From: Lachnospiraceae bacterium | GTDB taxonomy: Bacteria > Bacillota > Clostridia > Lachnospirales > Lachnospiraceae | Length of the DNA: 64,000 bases | Direction: 5' to 3' | Assembly (NCBI GenBank): GCA_949383255.1 | Contig: CASJPF010000004.1 | Span: 1-64,000, forward strand | Part shown: positions 34,749 to 43,911 of the stretch, piece after piece | Numbering within the stretch: the stretch's first letter is position 1 | Layout: each line of letters starts with the position of its first letter | The notes under the pieces: model-generated | The model's database searches: none | The model's input: only the letters and a program-made list of their open reading frames with translations | What the model was told of the DNA's origin: nothing | Translations under genes and position numbers: made by a program

Positions 34749-35606
34749 ATGAAAGAGATGATAGTAAATATTTTAAGAGGCATGGTCATTGGCATTGCGA
34801 ATGTGATTCCGGGTGTCAGTGGCGGGACCATGATGGTGTCAATGGGCATTTACGACAAACTAATTTTAGTTTTGACGCATTTTATCAAACGTATGAAAGA
34901 GGCAATTGCGCTGCTCGTTCCGATTGGAATTGGTATGTTGCTGTCAATTGCAATTTTTGCAAAGATATTTTCAGAGGTTTTGTTTCCGCGGTTTCCATTG
35001 CAGACAAACTTATTTTTTATTGGTTTAATTCTGGGTGGGCTGCCTGTTATCTATGGCAAGGTGAAAGGAAACAGTATTAAAATTCCGCAGATTATTGCGT
35101 TTGTGTTGTTTTTTGTCATGGTCGTTGGATTTGCTCTTGTCGGTGAGGGCGGTGATGCCAGCGCGGATATTTCATTTAGTGTTTTTAATATGCTCAAGCT
35201 CTTTGGGGTCGGCATTATTGCGGCGGCAACAATGGTTATTCCTGGCGTGAGCGGTTCGATGATTATGATGATTCTTGGCTATTACAATACGATTATTGAC
35301 ACAATCAATAACTTTATCAATGCATTGAAGGAATTTAATATTGCGGCAATGTTGGATACATTTGTGGTATTGGTACCGTTTGGGATTGGCGTGGTTGTTG
35401 GTATTGTCGCAGTGGCAAAATTAATTGAGTTTATGTTAAAGAAATATCCACTGATTACTTACTGGGCGATTATTGGTCTGATTGTGGCGTCACCATTTGC
35501 GATTCTGATTATGATGGAAGTGGGAGCTATTGGCATTGTGCAGATTCTTACAGGTATTGTATTACTTGTGGTTGGATTCTTTATCTCTTTAAAATTAGGA
35601 GCATAG
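34749..35606 (+). CDS. DUF368 membrane protein, probable polyprenyl-phosphate translocase (PopT-type)
   Basis: 285 residues. The ATG at 34749 has AGAGG upstream and begins 11 bp after hisC. About eight helices with two internally related halves: VIPGVSGGTMMVSMGIYDKL and MVIPGVSGSMIMMILGYYNT. The repeated PGVSG motif is diagnostic of DUF368. Members of the family were shown to flip undecaprenyl phosphate back across the membrane, so it probably recycles the lipid carrier for wall and surface glycans. Confidence 0.9.
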   Translation: MKEMIVNILRGMVIGIANVIPGVSGGTMMVSMGIYDKLILVLTHFIKRMKEAIALLVPIGIGMLLSIAIFAKIFSEVLFPRFPLQTNLFFIGLILGGLPVIYGKVKGNSIKIPQIIAFVLFFVMVVGFALVGEGGDASADISFSVFNMLKLFGVGIIAAATMVIPGVSGSMIMMILGYYNTIIDTINNFINALKEFNIAAMLDTFVVLVPFGIGVVVGIVAVAKLIEFMLKKYPLITYWAIIGLIVASPFAILIMMEVGAIGIVQILTGIVLLVVGFFISLKLGA

Positions 35607-35647
35607 CGTTGATGAAGCTATCTTTTGGGACATAAGGGGAGGTTTGA

Positions 35648-36418
35648 ATGGAAGCATATACAGGATTTGCCGAGGTGTATGATGAGTTGATGGATGAAAC
35701 ACCCTATGTGCAATGGTGTGCGAATGCCATACAGGCATTGGAATCATTTGGTATTCAAGATGGGTTGTTACTTGAGCTTGGCTGTGGTACTGGGACGTTG
35801 ACAGAGCTTCTCGCCACAAAGGGTTTTGACATGATTGGTGTGGACTGTTCTGAAGAGATGCTTAATATTGCTTGTAGTAAGAGAGCACAATCGCATCAGG
35901 ATATTCTTTATCTCAATCAGGATATGCGAACTTTTGAGTTGTATGGGACAGTGCGGGCGGTCGTGAGCGTGTGTGATAGTTTAAACTATTTGTTGGAAGA
36001 GGAAGATTTGAAGGCATGTTTTCGGCTGGTTAATAATTATCTTGACCCCAAAGGGATTTTTTTCTTTGATTTCAATACGAGATACAAGTATGAAACAGTG
36101 ATTGGCGACAGTGTGATTGCGGAGAACCGAGAGAATTGTAGCTTTATTTGGGAGAATTATTTTGACTCAGAAGCTGGTATTAATGAATATGATTTGACTA
36201 TATTTGTAAAGGAAAAAGAAGTATCGTTGGCTGAACAAGAACGCTTTTTGCGGTTTCAGGAAGTTCATTTTCAGCGGGGATATACACTGGAGAAAATCAA
36301 ATCGTTGATAGAAGATTCCGGGTTGGCATTTATTAGGGCGTATGATGCAGATACATTGGGGGAAGTGACAGATAAAAGCGAGCGCATTTATTGTATAGCG
36401 CAGGAAAAAATGAAGTGA
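35648..36418 (+). CDS. class I SAM-dependent methyltransferase
   Basis: 256 residues, ATG after GGGGAGG. The Rossmann motif LLELGCGTGTLTELLA binds S-adenosylmethionine, with IGVDCSEEMLNIA as motif II. It begins YTGFAEVYDELMDETPY, typical of a widely spread Firmicutes group of unknown substrate. It is followed closely by hslO. Confidence 0.88.
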   Translation: MEAYTGFAEVYDELMDETPYVQWCANAIQALESFGIQDGLLLELGCGTGTLTELLATKGFDMIGVDCSEEMLNIACSKRAQSHQDILYLNQDMRTFELYGTVRAVVSVCDSLNYLLEEEDLKACFRLVNNYLDPKGIFFFDFNTRYKYETVIGDSVIAENRENCSFIWENYFDSEAGINEYDLTIFVKEKEVSLAEQERFLRFQEVHFQRGYTLEKIKSLIEDSGLAFIRAYDADTLGEVTDKSERIYCIAQEKMK

Positions 36419-36443
36419 TTAATGAAATAGAAGGAGAATGTAT

Positions 36444-37319
36444 ATGAAAGACTATATTGTGCGGGCAACGGCAGCGAATGCACAGATTAGAGCTTTTGCA
36501 ATGACTTCGCGTGCACTTGTGGAGGAGGCGCGGAGGATTCATAATTTAAGTCCTGTAGTTACGGCTGCACTAGGGCGGCTGCTCACGGCGGGGGCTATGA
36601 TGGGCAGTATGCTTAAGGGAGAGAAAGATGTGCTGACATTGCAGATTCATTGTGATGGACCTGTGCGTGGTCTTGCGGTCACGGCGGATGCGAAGGCGAA
36701 TGTTAAGGGGACTGCCTTAGAGCCGCAGGTGATGCTTCCGCCAAATGCACTTGGAAAGCTAGATGTGGGCGGTGCTGTGGGAAATGGCATTTTGAGTGTT
36801 ATTAAGGATATGGGTTTAAAGGAACCTTATGTTGGACAGACACAGTTGCAGACTGGCGAGATTGCTGAAGATTTTACCTATTATTTTGCGACTTCCGAAC
36901 AGATTCCGTCTGCAGTTGGACTTGGCGTGCTAATGGAGAAGGATAACACAGTAAAACAGGCGGGGGGTTTTATTATTCAATTGATGCCTTTTGCGGAGGA
37001 TGAGACAATTAATACCTTGGAAGAAAAGCTCAAGACAATGGATAGTGTCACCAATATTCTTAATGCCGGTAATACTCCCGAACAGCTTCTTGAGTTTCTA
37101 CTAGGTGATTTGGGACTGGAAATCAACGATACGATATCGGCACAGTATCATTGTGATTGTAGTCGTGAGCGTGTGCAGCGGGCAATTATCAGCATTGGAA
37201 AAAAGGATATCCAGGAGATGGTTGATGATGGTAAGTCTGTTGAGGTTCGATGTCAGTTCTGTGATAAAATCTATAATTTTGAGATTGCGGACCTTGAAAA
37301 AATGCTAGAGCGTGTCTGA
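36444..37319 (+). CDS. hslO: Hsp33 redox-regulated chaperone
   Basis: 291 residues. The ATG at 36444 is seven bases from AAGGAG; an ATG at 36438 is too close. The N-terminal domain (YIVRATAANAQIRAFAMTSR) and C-terminal zinc switch with two Cys pairs (HCDC and CQFC) are complete. Oxidation releases zinc and turns on holdase activity. The last three residues (ERV) and the TGA stop at 37317-37319 fall within the end of a family A repeat. Confidence 0.94.
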   Translation: MKDYIVRATAANAQIRAFAMTSRALVEEARRIHNLSPVVTAALGRLLTAGAMMGSMLKGEKDVLTLQIHCDGPVRGLAVTADAKANVKGTALEPQVMLPPNALGKLDVGGAVGNGILSVIKDMGLKEPYVGQTQLQTGEIAEDFTYYFATSEQIPSAVGLGVLMEKDNTVKQAGGFIIQLMPFAEDETINTLEEKLKTMDSVTNILNAGNTPEQLLEFLLGDLGLEINDTISAQYHCDCSRERVQRAIISIGKKDIQEMVDDGKSVEVRCQFCDKIYNFEIADLEKMLERV

Positions 37320-37470
37320 AAAATCATTCCTGCCTCCTGTACGTTTCACTTTGCATGATATTTGCGTTAAATTCAGGCATCGTAGCCCACTACGTCTCCT
37401 TTATTTAGCGTGAATTTCCCACAAATTGTGACGCACATTTGGCAGAAAGCATTTTTCAGATACACTCTAG
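37305..37470. repeat. family A element, full copy 2
   Basis: 166 bp bounded by CTAG. Terminal inverted repeats TAGAGCGTGTCTGAAAAAT and TAGAGTGTATCTGAAAAAT (reverse strand). The centre CGTAGCCCACTACG is flanked by the imperfect arms TTAAATTCAGG and CCTTTATTTAG. It contains the hslO stop and ends 26 bp before the next minus-strand stop. Confidence 0.85.
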
Positions 37471-37496
37471 TGGAAACAAAAGTATAGTGTTATATT

Positions 37497-38108
37497 TTAA
37501 TAAAGTGTTCCAGTTTCGGGGCGATCCGCATTCTCTGACACAGCGGCTTTGTCTAGCGCGGCAGTGATTGCCTGCATTAGCAGCATGGAAGTATAGCGGT
37601 TCTCCTCGCCATAGCTGACATTTTCGATACTCTGTTCGGACAATATGACGGCTGATAGTTCCGAGAGTGTCGGATTCATCAACGGATATAAGGTCGTCAC
37701 GGACTCGTCAAGGTTTGTCAGAGTGATGGAATTAATGTGGTTTTTATCTACAGCAACTTGTAGCTCTACATTGGCTGTGCCAAGAAGCAATGTGCTAGAA
37801 TAAATGCCGGGAACATAGGTATTTTGGGCAGTTGTATTCGTGTCAATCACAGTGCTGGAAGTTTGGTTTGCTCCTGCTGGAGTTGTGGTGGAAGGAGCAG
37901 TGTTTGGCATGGTTTGTGAAGGATTTTGCAGTGGCGCCTGTTCCGGTGTTTCCTCTGCATTCTGGGTAGGAACAGGGGATGCAGTGTTTTTAGAAGGCAT
38001 AAAAAGAGAGACTGCAACCATTATAATAAGTACACTCACAATCAGAAGCACAAGTGCATAGACGATTTCCTTTGAGCGAAGTACAACAATTTTAGTGTTT
38101 GAGCTCAT
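37497..38108 (-). CDS. single-pass membrane protein with FMN-binding-like extracellular domain
   Basis: 203 residues, ATG after GGAG. One membrane helix (residues 16-36), a Pro/Thr/Gln-rich linker (37-92), then a compact domain (YVPGIYSSTLLLGTANVELQ, NHINSITLTNL, YTSMLLMQAITAALDKA). The last part resembles FMN_bind-like domains seen in related Lachnospiraceae proteins, but the flavin-attachment Thr is not evident. The function is unknown. Confidence 0.65.
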   Translation of the reverse strand: MSSNTKIVVLRSKEIVYALVLLIVSVLIIMVAVSLFMPSKNTASPVPTQNAEETPEQAPLQNPSQTMPNTAPSTTTPAGANQTSSTVIDTNTTAQNTYVPGIYSSTLLLGTANVELQVAVDKNHINSITLTNLDESVTTLYPLMNPTLSELSAVILSEQSIENVSYGEENRYTSMLLMQAITAALDKAAVSENADRPETGTLY

Positions 38109-38207
38109 GTAACGACTCCATTTTTGTTCTTTTTATAATGGTATGAAGGTCATGCCGGGAATATGCTTTGGGGTTTACAAAAAGTTTGAAAGGAAAGGAT
38201 ACGGATT

Positions 38208-39539
38208 ATGGCAAAGTATACAAAACAGGATATTATTGCAATGGTAGAGGAAGAGGATGTAGAGTTTATCCGAATGCAGTTTACGGATATTGAGGGAAAC
38301 TTTAAAAATGTAGCAATCACGTCAAGCCAGCTTGAGAAGGCGCTCAACAATGATTGTATGTTCGATTGTTCGCTTGTAAAGGGAATGTTGCCCACAGATA
38401 ATGCGGACATGTTTCTGTATCCAGATTTAGATACGTTCACAATCTTTCCGTGGCGTCCTCAGCAGGGAAAGGTAGCGCGTTTTATCTGCGATGTATATCG
38501 CGCAGACCGCACGCCTTTTGAGAGCGATTGCCGCTATATTCTGAAAAAAGCATTGAGAGAAGCAGCAGAGATGGGATATACCTTTGAGGTGGGACCAGAG
38601 TGCGAGTTCTTTTTGTTTAATGCAGATGAAAATGGCAGACCTACCACAAACACAAATGAACAGGCGGGTTTTTTTGATATGGGACCACTTGACAATGGCG
38701 AAAATGCCCGACGTGATATTGTACTTACTCTCGAGGATATGGGGTTTGAGGTGGAGGCATCACATCATGAGAAAGCGCCATCTCAGCATGAAGTAGATTT
38801 TCGGTATGATGAGGCACTTACAACAGCGGACAATATTATGACATTTAAACTTGCTGTCAAGACCATTGCCAAACATCATGGTCTCCACGGAACTTTTATG
38901 CCAAAGCCACGGATGGAGTTTTGTGGTTCTGGTATGCATATTAATATGTCGCTGAACAAAGACGGGAAAAATATTTTTGATAATCCCTCTGATGAAAATG
39001 GCTTGAGCAGGGAAGCCTATTATTTTATGGGGGGATTGATGAAGCATGTCAAGGGTATCTGCGCTGTGACAAATCCTTTGGTTAACTCATACAAGCGGTT
39101 GCGGCCGGGATTTGAGGCGCCCGTGTATATTGCGTGGAGCACACTTGGCGCAAACACTTTGATACGAGTGCCAAATATACGTGGAGAACACACAAGAATT
39201 GAGTTGAGAAGCCCGGACCCTTCGGCGAATCCTTATCTGGCAATTGCAGCGTGCTTGATGGCAGGGCTTGACGGTATTAGAAATCAAATTGAGCCAGAAG
39301 AGAAAGTGTTGGATAATATTAATGTGATTTCGGAGGAGGAGGCATTACAGCGTGGTATCAGGAAATTGCCTACAGATTTGCTCGAAGCATGTGAGGAGAT
39401 GAAGAAGGATCCACTTTTGAGGGAATTGCTTGGAGAACGTGTGTTTGAACAATATTATGCCTCCAAAATTGCAGCGTGGAAGGAGTACGACGCGCAGGTG
39501 ACAAGCTGGGAGATTGAATCCTATTTATATAAGATATAG
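38208..39539 (+). CDS. glnA: type I glutamine synthetase
   Basis: 443 residues, ATG after GGAAAGGA. The catalytic domain has FECSG-type motif GPECEFFLF, APSQHEVDFRYDEAL, FMPKPRMEFCGSGMHINMS and NPLVNSYKRLRPGFEAPVY. The adenylylation insert of proteobacterial enzymes is absent, as expected for GSI-alpha. It assimilates ammonia to glutamine. A pseudo-receiver ANTAR protein follows 43 bp downstream and probably regulates nitrogen genes. Confidence 0.95.
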   Translation: MAKYTKQDIIAMVEEEDVEFIRMQFTDIEGNFKNVAITSSQLEKALNNDCMFDCSLVKGMLPTDNADMFLYPDLDTFTIFPWRPQQGKVARFICDVYRADRTPFESDCRYILKKALREAAEMGYTFEVGPECEFFLFNADENGRPTTNTNEQAGFFDMGPLDNGENARRDIVLTLEDMGFEVEASHHEKAPSQHEVDFRYDEALTTADNIMTFKLAVKTIAKHHGLHGTFMPKPRMEFCGSGMHINMSLNKDGKNIFDNPSDENGLSREAYYFMGGLMKHVKGICAVTNPLVNSYKRLRPGFEAPVYIAWSTLGANTLIRVPNIRGEHTRIELRSPDPSANPYLAIAACLMAGLDGIRNQIEPEEKVLDNINVISEEEALQRGIRKLPTDLLEACEEMKKDPLLRELLGERVFEQYYASKIAAWKEYDAQVTSWEIESYLYKI

Positions 39540-39582
39540 GTACACCATTATATACAATTTTGTAGGATTTGGAGGTGTACAG

Positions 39583-40125
39583 TTGACAAATATAATAGTA
39601 GCTTTTGCCAAAATTGATGATGCGAAAAGTATAAAAAATGTTCTGGTGAAAAACGGATTTGGTGTGACAGCAGTCTGTACTTCCGGCGCGCAGGCGCTGA
39701 GTTATGCTGATGAGTTTCATGATGGAATTGTCATTGTGAGTTATCGGTTGGCAGATATGATTTGTGCGGAGTTAAAACACAATTTACCGGAGGGCTATGA
39801 GATGGTGGTGATGGCGCCACAGCGAGTTTTGGCAGAAGTTCAGGGCGGTGGGATCATTGGACTTGCTATGCCACTTAAAGTACACGAGTTAGTAAGTACT
39901 ATCGATATGTTGTCACAGGGAATTATCCGGCGTAAAAAGAGGCAACGTGAAAAGCCAAAGGTGCGTGACGAGAAAGAGGTAGCCATTATAGCAAATGCAA
40001 AGCAGTTATTAATGGCAAGAAATAATATGACAGAGGAGGAGGCACACCGCTATCTGCAAAAACGCAGTATGGATAATGGCACCAACATTGTTGAGACAGC
40101 GCAGATGCTTTTGGCATTAAAGTGA
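39583..40125 (+). CDS. ANTAR RNA-binding regulator with pseudo-receiver domain
   Basis: 180 residues from a TTG at 39583, chosen because GGAGGTG lies six to seven bases upstream. Upstream in-frame codons overlap glnA and lack support. The N-terminal CheY-like domain has no phosphoacceptor Asp at the expected site (GIVIVSYRLADM has Ser where others have Asp). The C-terminal ANTAR helices (IANAKQLLMARNNMTEEEAHRYLQ) bind two-hairpin RNA antiterminators. It follows glnA, as in many Clostridia, and probably regulates nitrogen genes through RNA. Confidence 0.85.
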   Translation: MTNIIVAFAKIDDAKSIKNVLVKNGFGVTAVCTSGAQALSYADEFHDGIVIVSYRLADMICAELKHNLPEGYEMVVMAPQRVLAEVQGGGIIGLAMPLKVHELVSTIDMLSQGIIRRKKRQREKPKVRDEKEVAIIANAKQLLMARNNMTEEEAHRYLQKRSMDNGTNIVETAQMLLALK

Positions 40126-40209
40126 GTAACGTGAAATTAAAGTTTCACAATCCTGATTGGAAGGTCCGCTGAAGCGCGCAAATAGGAGTTAGAGTGGAAG
40201 GAGAGAAGT

Positions 40210-41541
40210 ATGAATATCGTTTTATTATCAGGAGGATCAGGAAAGCGTCTCTGGCCTCTGTCAAATGAAATCCGGTCAAAGCAGTTTTTAAAATTGCTCA
40301 GTGATGCAAATGGCAATTATGAATCTATGGTACAGCGTGTGTATCGGCAGATTATGCAGGCGGGAATTCATGCGAATATTGTTGTGGCGACATCAGCGAC
40401 ACAAGTGGAATCTATTCGAGGGCAGTTGCCAGATGATGTGGATGTTGTTGTGGAACCGGAGCGCAGGAATACCTTTCCTGCAATTGTGCTCGCAGCATCA
40501 TATCTGGAGTCGAGAAAACAGATGGATCCGGAGGAGACGGTGATTGTGCTTCCAGTGGATCCTTATGTCGATGTGGAGTATTTTGAGACGTTCAAAAAGA
40601 TGGATGCACGCGTACAGCAGGGCGGTGTGGATATTGTTCTGATGGGCATTACACCGTCTTATCCTTCTGAAAAATACGGTTATATCATACAGGGAGAGGG
40701 AGGAAGCGTGACAGGTTTTAAAGAAAAACCAGAAGAGACGATGGCAAAAGCATTAATTGCTCAGGGGGCGCTCTGGAATGCGGGGGTGTTTGCCTTCAAA
40801 TTAAAATATTTAATGAAAATAGCAGATAATTATTTAGATAGCAGAGCGTTCGATGATGTTGTGGCATGTTATGACCATCTGAAAAAGGACAGCTTTGACT
40901 ATGAGGTGATTGAAAAAACGAAGGCGCTTGCTGTTATTCCATACAGCGGTGCGTGGAAGGATATCGGCACATGGAATACGCTTACTGAGGAGATGCAGGA
41001 GGAAAGTATTGGAGATGTGATTATGGGGGAGGAGTGTATCAATACCCATGTAATTAATGAGTTGTCGATTCCTGTCGTAGCGCTTGGCACACAAAATCTT
41101 GTGATAGCGGCGGGGCAAGATGGTATTTTAGTATCAGATAAACACAAAAGTTCTTATATTAAACCTTATGTGGAGAATATTGACAACCGACCAATGTACG
41201 AGGAGCGGCGTTGGGGGGAATATAAGGTGTATGATTATAGTCAGTATGCAGACGGGACAAAATCCCTCACAAAACATGTTACTATCAATTCAGGGTGTGC
41301 GCAGGACTATCATGTGCACCGTTATAAAGATGAAGTGATTACAGTGGCAAATGGAGAAGGAGAGCTTGTTGTAGATGGATGTTTAATAAAATTATCCCGT
41401 GGCGATTCCATTTCTATTAGGAGGGGACAGAAGCATGCAATTAGGGCTTTTCAGGATTTGCAGCTTATATCCGTACAAATTAGCGAGGATAACACAGAGG
41501 GGGACACAGAAGTATTCAACTGGAGTTGGTCAGAAACATGA
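40210..41541 (+). CDS. manC: mannose-1-phosphate guanylyltransferase with cupin domain
   Basis: 443 residues, ATG after AAGGAG. The nucleotidyltransferase (1-330) begins VLLSGGSGKRLWPLS and has VVEPERRNTFPA and GFKEKPE. The C-terminal cupin (340-440: WGEYKVYDY, YHVHRYKDEV) corresponds to the mannose-6-phosphate isomerase half of ManC/AlgA-type enzymes. It should make GDP-mannose for surface glycans. It starts the 40-50 kb envelope region. Confidence 0.85.
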   Translation: MNIVLLSGGSGKRLWPLSNEIRSKQFLKLLSDANGNYESMVQRVYRQIMQAGIHANIVVATSATQVESIRGQLPDDVDVVVEPERRNTFPAIVLAASYLESRKQMDPEETVIVLPVDPYVDVEYFETFKKMDARVQQGGVDIVLMGITPSYPSEKYGYIIQGEGGSVTGFKEKPEETMAKALIAQGALWNAGVFAFKLKYLMKIADNYLDSRAFDDVVACYDHLKKDSFDYEVIEKTKALAVIPYSGAWKDIGTWNTLTEEMQEESIGDVIMGEECINTHVINELSIPVVALGTQNLVIAAGQDGILVSDKHKSSYIKPYVENIDNRPMYEERRWGEYKVYDYSQYADGTKSLTKHVTINSGCAQDYHVHRYKDEVITVANGEGELVVDGCLIKLSRGDSISIRRGQKHAIRAFQDLQLISVQISEDNTEGDTEVFNWSWSET

Positions 41542-41552
41542 GAGGAAAAACG

Positions 41553-42425
41553 ATGAAATTTACAAAAATGCATGGGTGCGGAAATGATTATATCTATGTC
41601 AATGGATTTGTGGAGCAGATTGCCACAGATAGAAAGCCAGAGCTAGTGCGGCGGCTTAGTGACAGGCATTTTGGCATAGGCGGGGACGGCGTAATTTTTA
41701 TCAATCCGGGAAAGAGCGCTCGTTTTGAGATGGAGATGTACAATGCAGATGGGACGAGAGCACAGATGTGCGGCAATGGTATCCGCTGTGTGGCAAAATA
41801 TGTGTATGATTACGGTTTGACAAATGAGACAAGCATTACAATAGAAAGCTTTGGACAGGTGAAATACTTGGATCTTACATTAGGCGAGGATGGAAAAGTT
41901 TCTACTGTGAGAGTTAATATGGGAGCACCAATCTTAACTGCAAGTGAGATACCAGTGGTGTCTGAAAATAAGCAAGTGGTTAATGAGGAAATTACGGTGG
42001 ATGGACAGCGATATAGGATGACTTGTGTGTCAATGGGCAATCCTCATGCAGTCGTATTTCTAAATACTGTGCCAGATGAGTTTGATATCAAGGATTTTGA
42101 AATAGAAAAAAAAGGACCACATTTTGAGAACCACCCGCGATTTCCAGAGCGTATCAATACAGAATTTGTGCGGGTTATGGACAGAAAAAATGTACAGATG
42201 CGCGTGTGGGAGCGGGGAACAGGAGAGACACTTGCCTGTGGGACTGGGTGCTGTGCAACAGTGGTTGCCTGTGTGTTAAATGGCTTGACAGAGACAAAAG
42301 TTACCGTGAAGGTTCTCGGTGGCGAAATTCTGTGTGAGTGGGATCGAACGGAGAATGTTGTCTATATGACAGGTCCTGCGGAGACAGTGTTTGACGGTGA
42401 GATAGCGTTGCAGGAGGAAATGTGA
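41553..42425 (+). CDS. dapF: diaminopimelate epimerase
   Basis: 290 residues. The ATG at 41553 has AGAGG upstream. Active-site cysteines are in DGTRAQMCGNGIRCVAKY and GTGETLACGTGC. It converts LL- to meso-diaminopimelate for peptidoglycan and lysine. It starts 11 bp after manC and stops one base before the MBOAT ATG, so it shares their transcript. Confidence 0.94.
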   Translation: MKFTKMHGCGNDYIYVNGFVEQIATDRKPELVRRLSDRHFGIGGDGVIFINPGKSARFEMEMYNADGTRAQMCGNGIRCVAKYVYDYGLTNETSITIESFGQVKYLDLTLGEDGKVSTVRVNMGAPILTASEIPVVSENKQVVNEEITVDGQRYRMTCVSMGNPHAVVFLNTVPDEFDIKDFEIEKKGPHFENHPRFPERINTEFVRVMDRKNVQMRVWERGTGETLACGTGCCATVVACVLNGLTETKVTVKVLGGEILCEWDRTENVVYMTGPAETVFDGEIALQEEM

Positions 42426-42426
42426 A

Positions 42427-43836
42427 ATGCTTTTCCCAAGTGAGGTTTTTTTGTTTGTATTTTTTCCGATTGTGCTGGTGGTGTACTACGCGCTGCTGAG
42501 AAAGACAAAAACGCTAAAAAATGTATTTCTGTTGGTTGCAAGTCTCTTTTTCTATGCATGGGGTGAGCCGACATATGTTTTTTTGATGATTGCAACGATT
42601 TTAATAAACTGGATTTTTGGCATTTATGTGGATGTGTTTCGGGATAAAAAAGTAGTGGTTACAATATTGTTTATACTGTTAGTGGCAGTTAATATTGGCA
42701 CATTGGGGTGGTTTAAGTACAGTGAATTTACAGTGTTGCAGATTAACCGCTTTCTGCACACAAATATTCCAGTGCCAATTGTGCCATTGCCAATTGGAAT
42801 TTCGTTTTACACATTTCAGGCAATGTCCTATGTGATTGATGTGTATCGGCGCCGCGGCAAAGTGCAGAGAAATCCTTTGCAGGTAGGATTATATATCGCA
42901 CTGTTTCCGCAGTTAATTGCGGGACCAATTGTGCGCTATGAGACAATTGCGGACCAGATTGAACATCGGGTTGAGACATTTGCGAACTTTTCGGCGGGTG
43001 TGACTAGATTTTGTATTGGTCTTGGCAAGAAGGTTCTTGTCGCAAACAATATGGCAGTGATTGCGGACAATGCGTTTGGGCTGATTATCAATCATGAATT
43101 TCAGGCTTCTATGGGCATGGCTTGGCTCGGCGCAATCGCATATACACTGCAAATCTTTTTTGATTTTTCAGGATATTCGGATATGGCAATTGGTCTTGGC
43201 CAGATGTTTGGTTTTCATTTTGAGGAAAATTTTTACTATCCTTATATTTCCAAAACTGTATCAGAGTTCTGGCGCAGATGGCATATTTCTATGCAGACAT
43301 GGTTTCGGGATTATGTGTATTTTCCAATGGGGGGCAGCAGGGTTTCTAAGCCAAGGCTGGTGTTAAATCTCTTTGTTGTGTGGCTTTTAACAGGAATGTG
43401 GCACGGTGCAAACTGGACTTTTATTGCGTGGGGATTGATGTATTTTGCAATTTTGACTGCTGAGAAGCTAACAGGGCTCAGCAAGAAAAATTATTGGTGG
43501 GGGCATCTCTACACAATGGTGCTAGTCATGATTGGCTGGGTGATCTTTCGCTCAACAGGTATGGGAAATGCTTTTTTGTACATTAAGGCAATGTTTGGCA
43601 TAGGCGCAAAGGGAATTATTGACAAGGCGGTCTGGGCATATATCGCGCAGAACTGGATATACTTTGTATTTGCAATTATTGGCTGTGCGCCCATTATGCC
43701 GTGGATTGACGCGAAGTTAAAAAATAGTCAAATATGGCAAATTGTTTACGCTGTAGGCATTGTGGTGTGTCTGGTAGTCAGTGTATCGTTTATCTGCAAC
43801 AATGCGTACAACCCGTTTATATACTTTAATTTCTAA
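42427..43836 (+). CDS. MBOAT-family O-acyltransferase, copy 1
   Basis: 469 residues, ATG overlapping the dapF ribosome context (GGAGGAAA). About ten helices. AlgI-like motifs: LPIGISFYTFQAMSYVIDVYR, FFDFSGYSDMAIGLG, SEFWRRWHISMQTWFRDYVY and the catalytic His in LTGMWHGANWTFIAWG. It passes acyl groups across the membrane to an extracellular partner, here the DHHW protein downstream, to O-acetylate a surface polymer. It is homologous to the MBOAT at 47141. Confidence 0.92.
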   Translation: MLFPSEVFLFVFFPIVLVVYYALLRKTKTLKNVFLLVASLFFYAWGEPTYVFLMIATILINWIFGIYVDVFRDKKVVVTILFILLVAVNIGTLGWFKYSEFTVLQINRFLHTNIPVPIVPLPIGISFYTFQAMSYVIDVYRRRGKVQRNPLQVGLYIALFPQLIAGPIVRYETIADQIEHRVETFANFSAGVTRFCIGLGKKVLVANNMAVIADNAFGLIINHEFQASMGMAWLGAIAYTLQIFFDFSGYSDMAIGLGQMFGFHFEENFYYPYISKTVSEFWRRWHISMQTWFRDYVYFPMGGSRVSKPRLVLNLFVVWLLTGMWHGANWTFIAWGLMYFAILTAEKLTGLSKKNYWWGHLYTMVLVMIGWVIFRSTGMGNAFLYIKAMFGIGAKGIIDKAVWAYIAQNWIYFVFAIIGCAPIMPWIDAKLKNSQIWQIVYAVGIVVCLVVSVSFICNNAYNPFIYFNF

Positions 43837-43850
43837 TGGATAGTTTTGAG

Positions 43851-43879
43851 GTAACAGGTCAGCTTGTCTGAACTGTTAC
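43851..43879. repeat. family D collapsed palindrome
   Basis: GTAACAGGTCAG / CTGAACTGTTAC around CTTGT, one mismatch. It has the same ends as the full element at 62562-62748. It sits 14 bp after the MBOAT stop and 32 bp before the DHHW start. Confidence 0.65.
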
Positions 43880-43911
43880 GTTTTGAGACGTTGGAAAGGA
43901 CAGAAAATGAA

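Noticed and set aside
38109-38207. Possible ANTAR two-hairpin target in the glnA leader
   Set aside because: I could not draw two stems with the expected six-base loops; a covariance-model search would be needed.
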